DNA from: Moheibacter stercoris
GTDB taxonomy: Bacteria; Bacteroidota; Bacteroidia; Flavobacteriales; Weeksellaceae
DNA: 64,000 bases
Direction: 5' to 3'
NCBI RefSeq assembly: GCF_040545805.1
Contig: NZ_JBEPMO010000003.1
Span: 62,001-126,000 of the forward strand
Position 1 is the stretch's first letter. Each line of letters starts with the position of its first letter. The notes beneath the pieces are model-generated. The model saw only the letters and a list, made by a program, of their open reading frames with translations. It ran no database searches and had not been told where the DNA came from. This document shows, in pieces, positions 16,881 to 25,060 of the stretch. Both the position numbers and the translations under genes were made by a program.

Positions 16881-17618
16881 TTATTGAATAGGCTGTGGCT
16901 TTAACTGAATGACACCCAAAAAATTGAGTAATCGCATGGACTGATAACCCATGTCCCATTCAAACCAACGATTGGCATTGTTGGCTCTTGCTGGATATTT
17001 ATGGTGATTGTTGTGGTAGGCTTCACCCCAAAAGATCAAATCAAACGGAAGAATATTTTTAGAAGTATTGGTCATTTTGAAATTTTCATATCCGAATTTA
17101 TGTGCCCACCAATTGACTGCCATTCCTTGAAATGAACCCATGATAATTGTAATAGGTAACAATAACCATTGCCACCATGCGGTTGCCAATGTTGCATAAA
17201 TTGCAATGTAAATTCCAATCCAAATAATTCTAAAAATCCAGTTATGTGCAATGGTATCAAAAGCTTTCCATTCTGGTAAATTCTTTCTGTACTTATCTTC
17301 TACAGGAGTTTTTCCTGAGTAAATATTAAAATAACTATTTCTCGTTGCCCACATCAATAAAAAAGGATTGGGATCATTGTGTGGCGAATGTGGATCTTCT
17401 GGTTTGTCTGTATGAACATGATGTAATCGATGCATCAATCCATACGAATAGGCACTGATGTAAGAGGAACCTTGCGTCAAAAAACACCCAAAAAAGAAAG
17501 TTCTTTCCCAAAATTTGGACATTGTAAAAAGATTATGCGCCGCATAACGATGATGAAAAACAGATTGAAAAAATAAGGAAAAGTACCAATGAAGTACGAA
17601 AAAAATAAGAATGCCCAT
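16881..17618 (-). CDS. Acyl-CoA/fatty acid delta-9 desaturase
   Basis: A membrane di-iron desaturase of 245 residues, the stearoyl-CoA desaturase type, which introduces a double bond into saturated acyl chains to control membrane fluidity. The three histidine boxes are present: HRYAAH (His23-His28), HRLHH (His63, His66, His67) and HNNHH (His202-His206), with extra family residues in HTDKPEDPHSPHND. Hydrophobic segments at about 1-20, 35-58, 128-165 fit the usual topology. It is somewhat shorter than many homologues at the N-terminus, but all boxes are intact. The gene is monocistronic as far as I can see. Confidence 0.93.
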   Translation of the reverse strand: MGILIFFVLHWYFSLFFQSVFHHRYAAHNLFTMSKFWERTFFFGCFLTQGSSYISAYSYGLMHRLHHVHTDKPEDPHSPHNDPNPFLLMWATRNSYFNIYSGKTPVEDKYRKNLPEWKAFDTIAHNWIFRIIWIGIYIAIYATLATAWWQWLLLPITIIMGSFQGMAVNWWAHKFGYENFKMTNTSKNILPFDLIFWGEAYHNNHHKYPARANNANRWFEWDMGYQSMRLLNFLGVIQLKPQPIQ

Positions 17619-17731
17619 TTTTTAGAGGATTTAAATTAAATGTTGAATGTCCTCTGGTTAAAATAGGAAAATCAATGATTGGGGAAAGATAGTACTTTCC
17701 AATCAATACACTCTCATACTTTTAAAATTTC

Positions 17732-18553
17732 TTAAGCGCCCAACAAGACATCGAGGCTCATCATCACAACAAATCCCAAGACAAAACCTAGCGTTGCAAT
17801 ATCTGTATTCCCACTTTGTTGGGTTTCAGGAACGACTTCCTCAATGACCACATAAATCATAGCTGCTGCAGCAAATGCCAAGGCATAAGGTAAAATAGGC
17901 GTAAAAAAAGCAACTGCCAAAGCCCCGAGAACACCAAAAATAGGTTCAACTATTGCAGAAGCTTGTCCGTATGCAAAACTTTTTCTTCTTGACAATCCCA
18001 TTCGTCTCAGCGGCATGGCAACTGCAATTCCTTCCGGGAAGTTTTGAATCCCCATTCCGATTGCTAAGGTTACAGCGCCTGCAATGGTTGCTTCTGGAAT
18101 ACCTGCAGCAACTCCACCGAATAAAACGCCAATAGCTAAACCTTCGGGAATATTATGAAGCGTTATAGCCAAAGTCAGCAAGGTTGTACGTTGCCATGGT
18201 GACTTCACTCCTTCTGCTTGTTTGAAATTGATGTGCAAATGCGGCAATATTTTATCCAAGGAAAACAAAAACAAAGCACCCAAGATAAAACCAGATGCAA
18301 CTGGAACAATACGTAAAAAGCCTTCTCCTTCACTCATGGCAATGGCTGGAGCCAATAAACTCCAATAACTAGCCGCAATCATGACGCCACCCGTAAAGCC
18401 CAACATTCCATCTAAATGCGTTCGGCTCACATTTTTAAACAGAAACACAGTAGATGCACCCAAAGCTGTCATGGACCATGTAAACAAAGTTGCATACAAG
18501 GCTGCCAAAACTGGATCGATGGATTGAAAATACGTTAGAACGTCTTGAAACAT
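17732..18553 (-). CDS. ZIP family metal transporter
   Basis: A 273-residue inner-membrane divalent-metal importer of the ZIP (ZupT-like) family with eight hydrophobic segments. The metal-site motifs are HNIPEGLAIGVLFGG in the fourth segment and QNFPEGIAVAMPLRR in the fifth, with a His-bearing loop HLHINFKQAEGV before them. ZIP proteins move zinc, iron or manganese; the substrate is not decided by the sequence. I take the ATG at 18553 because a longer reading to 18574 begins with a TTG that is part of the promoter's -7 box. An 18-base dyad at 18588-18605 overlaps the expected -33 region and may be a metal-dependent operator. Confidence 0.93.
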   Translation of the reverse strand: MFQDVLTYFQSIDPVLAALYATLFTWSMTALGASTVFLFKNVSRTHLDGMLGFTGGVMIAASYWSLLAPAIAMSEGEGFLRIVPVASGFILGALFLFSLDKILPHLHINFKQAEGVKSPWQRTTLLTLAITLHNIPEGLAIGVLFGGVAAGIPEATIAGAVTLAIGMGIQNFPEGIAVAMPLRRMGLSRRKSFAYGQASAIVEPIFGVLGALAVAFFTPILPYALAFAAAAMIYVVIEEVVPETQQSGNTDIATLGFVLGFVVMMSLDVLLGA

Positions 18554-18571
18554 AAAGTCAATATTTTTATG

Positions 18572-18579
18572 CAAATATA
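18572..18579 (-). promoter_or_regulatory. -7 box of the ZIP transporter
   Basis: TATATTTG on the minus strand, a perfect TAnnTTTG, 18 bases before the ATG at 18553. The -33 region is occupied by the dyad at 18588-18605. Confidence 0.7.
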
Positions 18580-18587
18580 AATAACTT

Positions 18588-18605
18588 TGTTAGACTAGAC
18601 TAACA
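18588..18605. promoter_or_regulatory. DtxR/MntR-like operator dyad
   Basis: TGTTAGACTAGACTAACA is an inverted repeat with 16 of 18 positions complementary. It sits between the divergent ZIP and nucleoside phosphorylase genes, over the -33 region of the ZIP promoter. Its TTAG...CTAA arms resemble DtxR-family operators (TTAGGTTAG-type), which respond to iron or manganese. This is a sequence resemblance, not proof. Confidence 0.55.
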
Positions 18606-18650
18606 TTTAATAAAATTGATGGATTTTATCTTTATTCGAATTAGATTTGA

Positions 18651-18658
18651 TAATTTTG
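18651..18658 (+). promoter_or_regulatory. -7 box of the nucleoside phosphorylase gene
   Basis: TAATTTTG matches TAnnTTTG and lies 17 bases before the ATG at 18676. It supports that start over earlier in-frame TTG/ATG codons at 18616-18619. Confidence 0.6.
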
Positions 18659-18675
18659 AAGTTGAATTTGAAAGT

Positions 18676-19551
18676 ATGAGCAAGAAAGCATCCGAACTTA
18701 TCCTAAATGCAGATGGAAGTATTTACCATTGCAACATTCGTCCAGAACAATTGGCAGACTTAGTGATCACAGTAGGCGATCCAGACCGTGTGGCTAAAGT
18801 TTCTAAGTATTTTGATTCGATTGAATTTCAAACGCAAAAGCGTGAGATCGTAACCCATACTGGAAGTTTGAATGGAAAACGAATTACAGTTATTTCTACG
18901 GGAATGGGAACCGATAACATTGACATTGTCTTGAGCGAATTAGATGCCTTGGCCAATATCAATTTGGAAACTGGTGAAGAAAATGAAGTTCACCGCGAAT
19001 TGCAATTTGTAAGATTGGGAACATCTGGAGCTTTGCAAAGAGACATTCCGGTTGATTCATTCGTTATGAGTACGCATGGATTGGGAATGGATGGATTGTT
19101 GCATTTTTACGAGGATTCCGAATTGGTTCGTGATATCGAAATGGAAGAAGCTTTCTTCGAGCATTCAGCATGGGACGACGCCAAAGCAATTCCGTACATC
19201 GTAAAAGGTTCTACTTCTATTTTGGAAACTTTGCGTTCAGAGAATACATTTGAAGGAATTACAGGAACTGCTTGCGGATTCTATGGTCCACAAGGAAGAC
19301 ATTTGCGTTTAAAACCCAATCCTTTTGACATCAATGAAATTTTGAGTTCATTTAGCTATGGGAACTACCGCGTGACCAACTTTGAAATGGAAACTTCTGC
19401 TATTTACGGTCTATCCAAAATGTTGGGACACGAAGCTTTGTCTTTGAATTGTATCGTAGCCAATCGCGCAGCAGGAACGTTTAGCCAAGATTCATATAAA
19501 TCGGTGGATTTGATGATTCAATATGCCTTGGAACGTTTAACAAAAGATTAA
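18676..19551 (+). CDS. Nucleoside phosphorylase (uridine phosphorylase-like)
   Basis: A PNP/UDP family enzyme of 291 residues that splits nucleosides with phosphate into base and ribose-1-phosphate. Visible landmarks are the phosphate-binding ITVGDPDRVAKV, the VISTGMGTDNIDIVLSEL segment, FVRLGTSGALQRD, the specificity region GTACGFYGPQGRHLRLKP and the ribose-binding VTNFEMETSAIYGLSKMLGHEAL. The FYGPQGR stretch favours uridine phosphorylase. The start is chosen at MSKKASELILNADGSIYHCN, right after a -7 box. Alone on the plus strand, ending at a clear terminator. Confidence 0.92.
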   Translation: MSKKASELILNADGSIYHCNIRPEQLADLVITVGDPDRVAKVSKYFDSIEFQTQKREIVTHTGSLNGKRITVISTGMGTDNIDIVLSELDALANINLETGEENEVHRELQFVRLGTSGALQRDIPVDSFVMSTHGLGMDGLLHFYEDSELVRDIEMEEAFFEHSAWDDAKAIPYIVKGSTSILETLRSENTFEGITGTACGFYGPQGRHLRLKPNPFDINEILSSFSYGNYRVTNFEMETSAIYGLSKMLGHEALSLNCIVANRAAGTFSQDSYKSVDLMIQYALERLTKD

Positions 19552-19572
19552 GATTAAATAAAATATCAAATA

Positions 19573-19603
19573 AGAGATTCCCAAAAGGAGTCTCTTTTTT
19601 TTA
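19573..19603 (+). terminator. Terminator of the nucleoside phosphorylase gene
   Basis: AAGAGA (19573-19578) and TCTCTT (19592-19597), with inner CC/GG pairing, followed by a T run. Lies 21 bases after the stop. Confidence 0.85.
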
Positions 19604-19606
19604 CAA

Positions 19607-19924
19607 TTAAGCTAATAAATCCTCAATAATTTCCAATTCCGAACGAAAAGCCAACATTTTATCGGCATATTTCACCATTGATTTTTGTTGCAAAGCAGGA
19701 GCAAAATTCGTTTGATAATCCTTCAATTCCTCTTTAGACGTGCAGGTATATTGAGCCGAATAATTTACAGCACCAGGTTCTTTGTGCGAAACCAATTTCG
19801 AAAATCGACAATTCAAAAATTTACCTGTAGCCAAAACTTCTGGAATGTGCTCCTCACGCATCCATTGCACCCATTCTTGCTCAATTGTTTCCTCCACCGA
19901 AATCGTTACGCTATAAATAATCAT
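19607..19924 (-). CDS. DUF4286 family protein
   Basis: A 105-residue cytoplasmic protein. The pattern MIIYSVTISVEETIEQEWVQWMREEHIPEVLATGKF, then the CRFSKLVSHKEPGAVNYSAQYTCTS strand pair and the final FAPALQQKSMVKYADKMLAFRSELEII, is that of DUF4286, a Bacteroidota family with a predicted ferredoxin-like (Dabb-type) fold. Function unknown. It converges on the nucleoside phosphorylase gene and shares the terminator region. Confidence 0.85.
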   Translation of the reverse strand: MIIYSVTISVEETIEQEWVQWMREEHIPEVLATGKFLNCRFSKLVSHKEPGAVNYSAQYTCTSKEELKDYQTNFAPALQQKSMVKYADKMLAFRSELEIIEDLLA

Positions 19925-19962
19925 ATCTCAATTTTGAGCAAAGATAAAAATTAGATTCATAT

Positions 19963-20044
19963 TCCTTGGGCGCTCAAGCGGGCTTTCCGCGACAATCTTT
20001 TTGTTTCACAAAAAGGATTTCTGCTACAATCCCTAGCGCAATTA
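19963..20044 (-). repeat. Bacteroidota intergenic hairpin element, copy 2
   Basis: Within the 362-base gap 19925-20286. On the minus strand it reads GCTAGGGATTGTAGCAGAAA, then ATCCTTTTTGT-loop-ACAAAAAGATTG, then CGCGGAAAGCCCG. The core stem is CTTTTTGT (19996-20003) / ACAAAAAG (20007-20014). Flanks match copy 1 at 6974-7117 in opposite orientation, with a much shorter loop. The rest of the gap shows only the promoter at 20234. Confidence 0.65.
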
Positions 20045-20233
20045 GGTTATAAATTCACCACTTATCATCCTATTTTGTCATGATTTTTGCCGCAGCAAAA
20101 ATACATGCCAAAATAAATTCAAACCGATATTCAATTCAATCCATCCAAATATTTCCTAATCAATTTTCATTTAACCATCTTATAGCCCATTCACATAGGC
20201 TTGATCGAAATGCTTCAATCAAATTTCCCTTTC

Positions 20234-20241
20234 TAACTTTG
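20234..20241 (+). promoter_or_regulatory. Candidate -7 box of the dipeptidase gene
   Basis: TAACTTTG matches TAnnTTTG, 45 bases before the ATG. No TTTG at the expected distance. Confidence 0.5.
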
Positions 20242-20286
20242 TGAAAAATCCCTACATTTACTTTTTATAATAAGAAACGAATAGAA

Positions 20287-21669
20287 ATGAACGAAACGCA
20301 GAAGTTTATAAACGAGCATAAACAACGATTTTTAGATGAATTATTGGAACTATTAAAGATTCCTTCTGTAAGTGCAGATCCAGCTTTTAACCAAGATGTT
20401 TTGAATACAGCAGACAAAGTAGCAGAGTTTTTAAAAGCTGCTGGAGCTGACAATGTTGAGATTTGCGAAACAAGTGGTTATCCAGTTGTATATGGTGAGA
20501 AAATGGTTGACCCTACCAAACCGACTGTTTTGGTATATGGACATTATGATGTTCAACCAGCAGATCCAATTGAATTATGGGAATCAGGACCATTTGAACC
20601 TGTCATCAAAAAAACAGAAATTCATCCAGAAGGAGCAATTTTCGCTCGTGGTTCTGCCGATGATAAAGGACAATTTTTCATGCATGTCAAAGCTTTTGAA
20701 GCCATGAACAAATCAGGAGAATTGCCATGTAATGTAAAATTTATGATCGAGGGAGAAGAAGAAGTAGGTTCTCCAAGCTTGGGTGAATTCGTTCGAAATA
20801 ACAAAGAAAAATTAAAAAACGATATCATTTTGATTTCGGATACGGAAATCATTTCCAAAGAACAACCTTCTATTTCCGTTGGTCTACGTGGACTTTCCTA
20901 TGTGGAAGTTGAAGTAAAAGGAGCCGATTTGGATATGCACTCGGGTGTGTACGGAGGAGCCGTTCCCAATCCCTTGAATGTTCTTTCACGCATGATTGCC
21001 AAATTACACGATGACGATGGAAGAATTACCATTCCTGGATTTTACGATGATGTGAAAGAACTTTCTCCAGAAGACAAGGCCGATTTGGATAAAATCCCGT
21101 TTGATTTAGAAGCGTATAAAAAATCCATCGGAATTGCAGATATTCAAGGAGAAAAAGGATATTCAACCATCGAAAGAGCTTCCGTTCGTCCGACATTGGA
21201 TGTAAATGGAATCTGGGGTGGCTATATTGGAAAAGGAGCGAAAACAGTTATTCCTTCTCATGCCTACGCAAAAATTTCCATGCGTTTGGTGCCCGATCAA
21301 GATCCTGACAAAATCACGCAATTATTTGCCGATTATTTCCCTACGTTAGCGCCTTCTTCAGTAGAAGTTGTGGTGAAACCGCATCATGGTGGACATTCTT
21401 ATGTTTTGCCAACGTCTGACAAAGGATTTATCGCTGCCAAAAAAGCCATGACCCAAACATTTGGAAAAGAAGCTTTGGCATCAAGAGGCGGAGGAAGTAT
21501 TCCAATTGTTGCTTTATTTGAAAAAGAATTAGGAACGAAATCTGTTTTGATGGGATTCGGATTGAATTCAGATGTGATCCATTCTCCAAACGAGCATTTT
21601 GGATTGTTTAATTTCTACAAAGGAATTGAAACCATTCCGTACTTCTACCAATACTATACAGAAGGATAA
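20287..21669 (+). CDS. M20 family dipeptidase (CNDP/DUG1-like)
   Basis: A 460-residue di-zinc metallopeptidase that probably cuts cytosolic dipeptides. Metal-ligand motifs are YGHYDVQP (His86, Asp88), GSADDKGQ (Asp124/125), the catalytic EGEEEVGS (around Glu157-159), DTEI and a final His in SVLMGFGLNSDVIHSPNEHF. The dimerisation domain lies between about residues 210 and 370 with VEVKGADLDMHSGVYGGAVPNPLNVL. The arrangement and length match the carnosinase/DUG1 branch rather than DapE or ArgE. No signal peptide. Ends 86 bases before the lipoprotein gene. Confidence 0.95.
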   Translation: MNETQKFINEHKQRFLDELLELLKIPSVSADPAFNQDVLNTADKVAEFLKAAGADNVEICETSGYPVVYGEKMVDPTKPTVLVYGHYDVQPADPIELWESGPFEPVIKKTEIHPEGAIFARGSADDKGQFFMHVKAFEAMNKSGELPCNVKFMIEGEEEVGSPSLGEFVRNNKEKLKNDIILISDTEIISKEQPSISVGLRGLSYVEVEVKGADLDMHSGVYGGAVPNPLNVLSRMIAKLHDDDGRITIPGFYDDVKELSPEDKADLDKIPFDLEAYKKSIGIADIQGEKGYSTIERASVRPTLDVNGIWGGYIGKGAKTVIPSHAYAKISMRLVPDQDPDKITQLFADYFPTLAPSSVEVVVKPHHGGHSYVLPTSDKGFIAAKKAMTQTFGKEALASRGGGSIPIVALFEKELGTKSVLMGFGLNSDVIHSPNEHFGLFNFYKGIETIPYFYQYYTEG

Positions 21670-21755
21670 ATCAAGTAGCAGTTTATACGATAATGAAAGA
21701 TTTTTCGTTTCATACAAAGTAAGTTAAGTAACACACGAACAATTTATATACATCA

Positions 21756-22286
21756 ATGAAAAAAATATTGCTATTAGCAGGAGTTGCCACAATCTTAATT
21801 GGTTGTACCAATGATGAAGAATTATTCAATGGATTTGAACAACCCTTTTCAGCTACAGGATATTGGAAATTGACCGCAATGACGGTAGAAACTCCAGTCG
21901 ATATCAATGAAGATGGTACAGCTTCCACTGATTTTCTAGCAGAATCTGGTTGTTACCAAAACGAAATGATGCAATTATTACCCAATAATACAGGGAAATT
22001 AATTTCCAATTCTTACTTGAATACGACTGTGCAAGGAACCTTTCCAGATGAAGTTACTTTCACGACAGAATGTATCAATGAGTTGGAAGAAACACTCATT
22101 TCGAATTATACCATCAATGAGCAAACAATTTCCATTACAGATGCAGAAGGCACTACATGGAATGGTACATTGGTAGGAAACACCATTACCTTTATCATTC
22201 CAGATGGACAAATCTATATGGATGAAGAAATGAACATCGTATTGCAAGAAGATTTAACGATGGTGTACACCAAACAAGGAACCTAA
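21756..22286 (+). CDS. Lipocalin-like lipoprotein
   Basis: A 176-residue lipoprotein; the signal MKKILLLAGVATILIGC places the modified Cys at 17. The mature chain carries GYWKLTAMTVETPVDINEDGTASTDFL, a central CYQNEMMQLLPNNTGKL and TWNGTLVGNTITFIIPDG, beta-rich features of the small lipocalin-like lipoproteins of this phylum, including the DINEDGT pattern often seen in them. Two further cysteines could pair. Function unknown. Monocistronic; ends at a terminator with a GAAA loop. Confidence 0.75.
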   Translation: MKKILLLAGVATILIGCTNDEELFNGFEQPFSATGYWKLTAMTVETPVDINEDGTASTDFLAESGCYQNEMMQLLPNNTGKLISNSYLNTTVQGTFPDEVTFTTECINELEETLISNYTINEQTISITDAEGTTWNGTLVGNTITFIIPDGQIYMDEEMNIVLQEDLTMVYTKQGT

Positions 22287-22307
22287 ATAACAAATTTATG
22301 TAAATAC

Positions 22308-22335
22308 AAAGCTCAGAGAAATCTGAGCTTTTTTT
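22308..22335 (+). terminator. Terminator of the 21756 lipoprotein gene
   Basis: AAAGCTCAGA (22308-22317), GAAA tetraloop, TCTGAGCTTT (22322-22331), then T. A perfect ten-base stem. Confidence 0.92.
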
Positions 22336-22362
22336 ATGAGGTATTGTTAAAGAATTCGGCAC

Positions 22363-22395
22363 AAAAAAAAGAGCCACTCTAGGAGTAGCTCTTTT
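22363..22395 (-). terminator. Terminator of the alpha ribosomal unit
   Basis: Arms AAAAGAGC (22367-22374) and GCTCTTTT (22388-22395) with inner ACTC/GAGT pairing. On the minus strand eight T follow. It lies 20 bases beyond the rplQ stop and ends the rpmJ-rplQ transcript. Confidence 0.9.
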
Positions 22396-22414
22396 ATATA
22401 CTTGAAAAATTAAA

Positions 22415-22963
22415 TTAATCTTTCTTTTCTTCAGTTCCTTCTTCAGTAGAAGTTTCTGGAGCTTCAGTAGCTTCAGCTTTTGGCTCTTCAACTGGAGCTT
22501 CTTCTACTTTTGTTTCAACTTCAGCAGCAGGAGCAGCTTCAGCTTTCGCACCACCTCTTCTACTTCTTCTTGTTTTCTTCTCTGGTTTAGCAGAAGTGTA
22601 CAATTCGTTGAAATCTACTAATTCGATCATCGCCATATCAGCGCTGTCTCCATGACGGAAACCAGTTTTGATGATACGAGTGTAACCACCTGGACGAGTT
22701 GCAATTTTTGGAGCTACTTCACGGAACAATTCAGCAACTGCTTCTTTGTCTTGTAAATAACTAAATACAACACGACGGTTGTTTGTATCGTCTGTTTTTG
22801 ATTTGGTGATCAATGGTTCAATATAGCGTTGTAAAGCTTTAGCTTTCGCAACTGTAGTATTGATTCTTTTATGTGTAATCAAAGAGGTAGCCATGTTTGA
22901 TAACATTGCTTTTCTATGAGAAGCTGTTCTACCTAAATGATTGATTTTATTACCGTGTCTCAT
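22415..22963 (-). CDS. rplQ: Ribosomal protein L17
   Basis: Large-subunit protein near the exit tunnel. Residues 1-120 are the L17 domain (MRHGNKINHLGRTASHRKAM, then the TRPGGYTRIIKTGFRHGDSADMAMIELVDF block). From about residue 125 a 55-residue tail follows: first basic (KPEKKTRRSRRGG), then Ala/Glu-rich and acidic with repeated EAPVEEPKAEATEAP-type units. The tail is absent from short L17 proteins such as that of Escherichia coli but such tails are known in Bacteroidota. Last gene of the alpha unit, ten bases after rpoA. Confidence 0.97.
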   Translation of the reverse strand: MRHGNKINHLGRTASHRKAMLSNMATSLITHKRINTTVAKAKALQRYIEPLITKSKTDDTNNRRVVFSYLQDKEAVAELFREVAPKIATRPGGYTRIIKTGFRHGDSADMAMIELVDFNELYTSAKPEKKTRRSRRGGAKAEAAPAAEVETKVEEAPVEEPKAEATEAPETSTEEGTEEKKD

Positions 22964-22973
22964 TTTCTTAAAA

Positions 22974-23966
22974 TTATTCTACGTCTAACTTATACTTGGA
23001 AATGTCCATTCCGAAACTTAACCCTTTGTTGTCTACTAATTCTTCTAATTCAGTCAAAGATTTTTTACCGAAGTTTCTGAATTTCATCAAGTCTGATTTA
23101 TTGTAAGAAACCAATTCTCCCAGGGTTTCAACTTCAGCTGCTTTCAAACAGTTCAAAGCACGAACTGACAAGTCCATATCAACCAATTTTGTTTTCAACA
23201 ACTGTCTCATGTGCAATGCTTCTTCATCATAGGTTTCGCCATAAGCTACTTCTTCTGCTTCCAAAGTGATGCGCTCGTCAGAGAACAACATGAAGTGGTG
23301 AATTAAAATTTTGGCAGTCTCAGTCAATGCATCTTGAGGAGAGATTGAACCATCTGTTGTGATGTCTAAAACTAATTTTTCATAATCGGTTTTTTGTTCA
23401 ACACGATAGTTTTCAACGCTGTATTTTACGTTTTTGATTGGCGTATAAATAGCGTCGATGGCAATCGTTCCGATCGGAGCATTTGACTTTTTATTATCAT
23501 CTGCTGGTACGTAACCGCGACCTTTTTCAATCGTGAAAGTGAAGTCTAATTTCACTTTTTTGTCCATGTTAGCAATTACGAAGTCAGGGTTTAAGATTTG
23601 GAATCCAGAAATGAATTTCCCTAAATCACCTGCTGTTAATTGCTCTTGGCCAGAGATTGAAACCGTTACAGTTTCTGTATCAGAATCACTGATTTGTCTT
23701 TTGAATCGAACTTTTTTCAAATTCAAAATAATTTCAGTCATGTCTTCTACAACACCAGAAATGGTAGAAAACTCATGGTCAACGCCTTCGATACGAACCG
23801 AAGTAATTGCATATCCTTCTAAAGAAGAAAGCAATACGCGACGCAAAGCGTTCCCAATTGTCAAACCATAACCAGGCTCTAATGGACGGAATTCGAATTG
23901 TCCAAAATTGCTGTCTGATTCTATTAAGACTACTTTGTCCGGTTTTATAAAGTTTAAAATTGTCAT
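22974..23966 (-). CDS. rpoA: RNA polymerase subunit alpha
   Basis: The 330-residue alpha subunit, which nucleates RNA polymerase assembly and contacts upstream DNA and activators. The N-terminal assembly domain runs to about residue 230 (FRPLEPGYGLTIGNALRRVLLSSLEG). The C-terminal domain, after a short linker, contains VRALNCLKAAEVETLGELVSYNKSDLMKFRNFGKKSLTELEELV, the helix-hairpin-helix region that binds DNA. Lies between rpsD and rplQ in the usual order. Confidence 0.98.
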   Translation of the reverse strand: MTILNFIKPDKVVLIESDSNFGQFEFRPLEPGYGLTIGNALRRVLLSSLEGYAITSVRIEGVDHEFSTISGVVEDMTEIILNLKKVRFKRQISDSDTETVTVSISGQEQLTAGDLGKFISGFQILNPDFVIANMDKKVKLDFTFTIEKGRGYVPADDNKKSNAPIGTIAIDAIYTPIKNVKYSVENYRVEQKTDYEKLVLDITTDGSISPQDALTETAKILIHHFMLFSDERITLEAEEVAYGETYDEEALHMRQLLKTKLVDMDLSVRALNCLKAAEVETLGELVSYNKSDLMKFRNFGKKSLTELEELVDNKGLSFGMDISKYKLDVE

Positions 23967-23991
23967 CTTTTCTTGCTCTTAAAAATTAGGA

Positions 23992-24594
23992 TTATTTAGA
24001 GTATAATTCGACAATCAATTGTTCTTTGATGTCTTCCGGAATCTGGATTCTCTCTGGAACCGAGTTAAATGTACCTGACATTTGCTCGTCATTCCAAATC
24101 AACCAGTCATAAGTAGAACGAGATTTCAATGAATCTGTAATAGCGCTTAATGATTTTGATTTAGCTCTTACTCCAACTACATCACCTGGTTTCAACGTAT
24201 AAGAAGGAATGTTTACCAATTCTCCGTTAACTGTGATGTGTTTGTGTGTTACGAATTGTCTTGCAGCACTACGAGTAGGAGCAATTCCCATTCTGTATAC
24301 TACGTTGTCCAAACGTGACTCACACAATTGCAATAAGATTTCCCCGGTAATACCTGGTTTCGCGTTTGCTTTTTTGTACATGTTCGCAAACTGACGCTCC
24401 AAAATACCATAGGTATATTTTGCTTTTTGTTTTTCTTCTAACTGAACTGCGTATTCCGATTTTTTACCTCTTCTTTTGTTAGGTCCGTGTTGTCCCGGTG
24501 GGTATTTTTTCTTTTCGAAGCTTTTATCGTCACCAAAGATTGGTTGTCCGAATTTTCTAGCGATTTTGGTTTTTGGTCCTGTATATCTTGCCAT
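23992..24594 (-). CDS. rpsD: Ribosomal protein S4
   Basis: Small-subunit assembly protein of 200 residues. The N-terminal part is MARYTGPKTKIARKFGQPIFG, typical of Bacteroidota, with KKYPPGQHG; the S4 RNA-binding domain is around residues 93-155 (SRLDNVVYRMGIAPTRSAARQFVTHKHITVNGELVNIPSY). In many bacteria S4 represses its own operon by binding the leader; here the candidate target would be the leader upstream of rpmJ. The 58-base gap to rpsK contains an all-A/T inverted repeat (24626-24649). Confidence 0.98.
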   Translation of the reverse strand: MARYTGPKTKIARKFGQPIFGDDKSFEKKKYPPGQHGPNKRRGKKSEYAVQLEEKQKAKYTYGILERQFANMYKKANAKPGITGEILLQLCESRLDNVVYRMGIAPTRSAARQFVTHKHITVNGELVNIPSYTLKPGDVVGVRAKSKSLSAITDSLKSRSTYDWLIWNDEQMSGTFNSVPERIQIPEDIKEQLIVELYSK

Positions 24595-24652
24595 TTTTCT
24601 TTAAATTTTGTTATTAGAATTTAGAAATTAAATTACTAGGAATTTAATTCGA

Positions 24653-25045
24653 TTAAACTCTTCTACGTTTTGGTGGACGACAACCGTTGTGTGGCAATGG
24701 TGTTACGTCGATGATTTCGCTTACTTCAATACCTCCGTTGTGAATAGTACGGATTGCAGACTCACGACCTTGTCCAGGTCCTTTCACATATACTTTTACT
24801 CTTCTTAATCCAGCTTCTAAGGCTTGAGAAGTTGCATCTTGTGCAGCAACTTGAGCAGCATATGGTGTATTTTTCTTAGATCCTCTAAAGCCCATTTTAC
24901 CAGCTGAAGACCAAGAAATAACTTCTCCATTTTTATTTGTCAAAGTAATGATAACGTTGTTGAATGAAGCTTGAATATGAGCTTGCCCAGTAGCCTCAAC
25001 AATAACTTTTCTCTTCTTTGCTTGTGTTTTTTGATTCTTTGCCAT
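24653..25045 (-). CDS. rpsK: Ribosomal protein S11
   Basis: A 130-residue protein of the 30S platform. Diagnostic segments are HIQASFNNVIITLTNKNGEVISWSSAGKMGFRGSKKNTPYAAQ, VYVKGPGQGRESAIR and the C-terminal DVTPLPHNGCRPPKRRRV. Fifteen bases separate it from rpsM; standard alpha-unit order. Confidence 0.98.
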   Translation of the reverse strand: MAKNQKTQAKKRKVIVEATGQAHIQASFNNVIITLTNKNGEVISWSSAGKMGFRGSKKNTPYAAQVAAQDATSQALEAGLRRVKVYVKGPGQGRESAIRTIHNGGIEVSEIIDVTPLPHNGCRPPKRRRV

Positions 25046-25060
25046 AACTACATCTACTTA

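Noticed and set aside
24626..24649. AATTAAATT/AATTTAATT inverted repeat between rpsD and rpsK
   Set aside because: All A/T pairs, weak stem and no T run; expected by chance in such AT-rich gaps.
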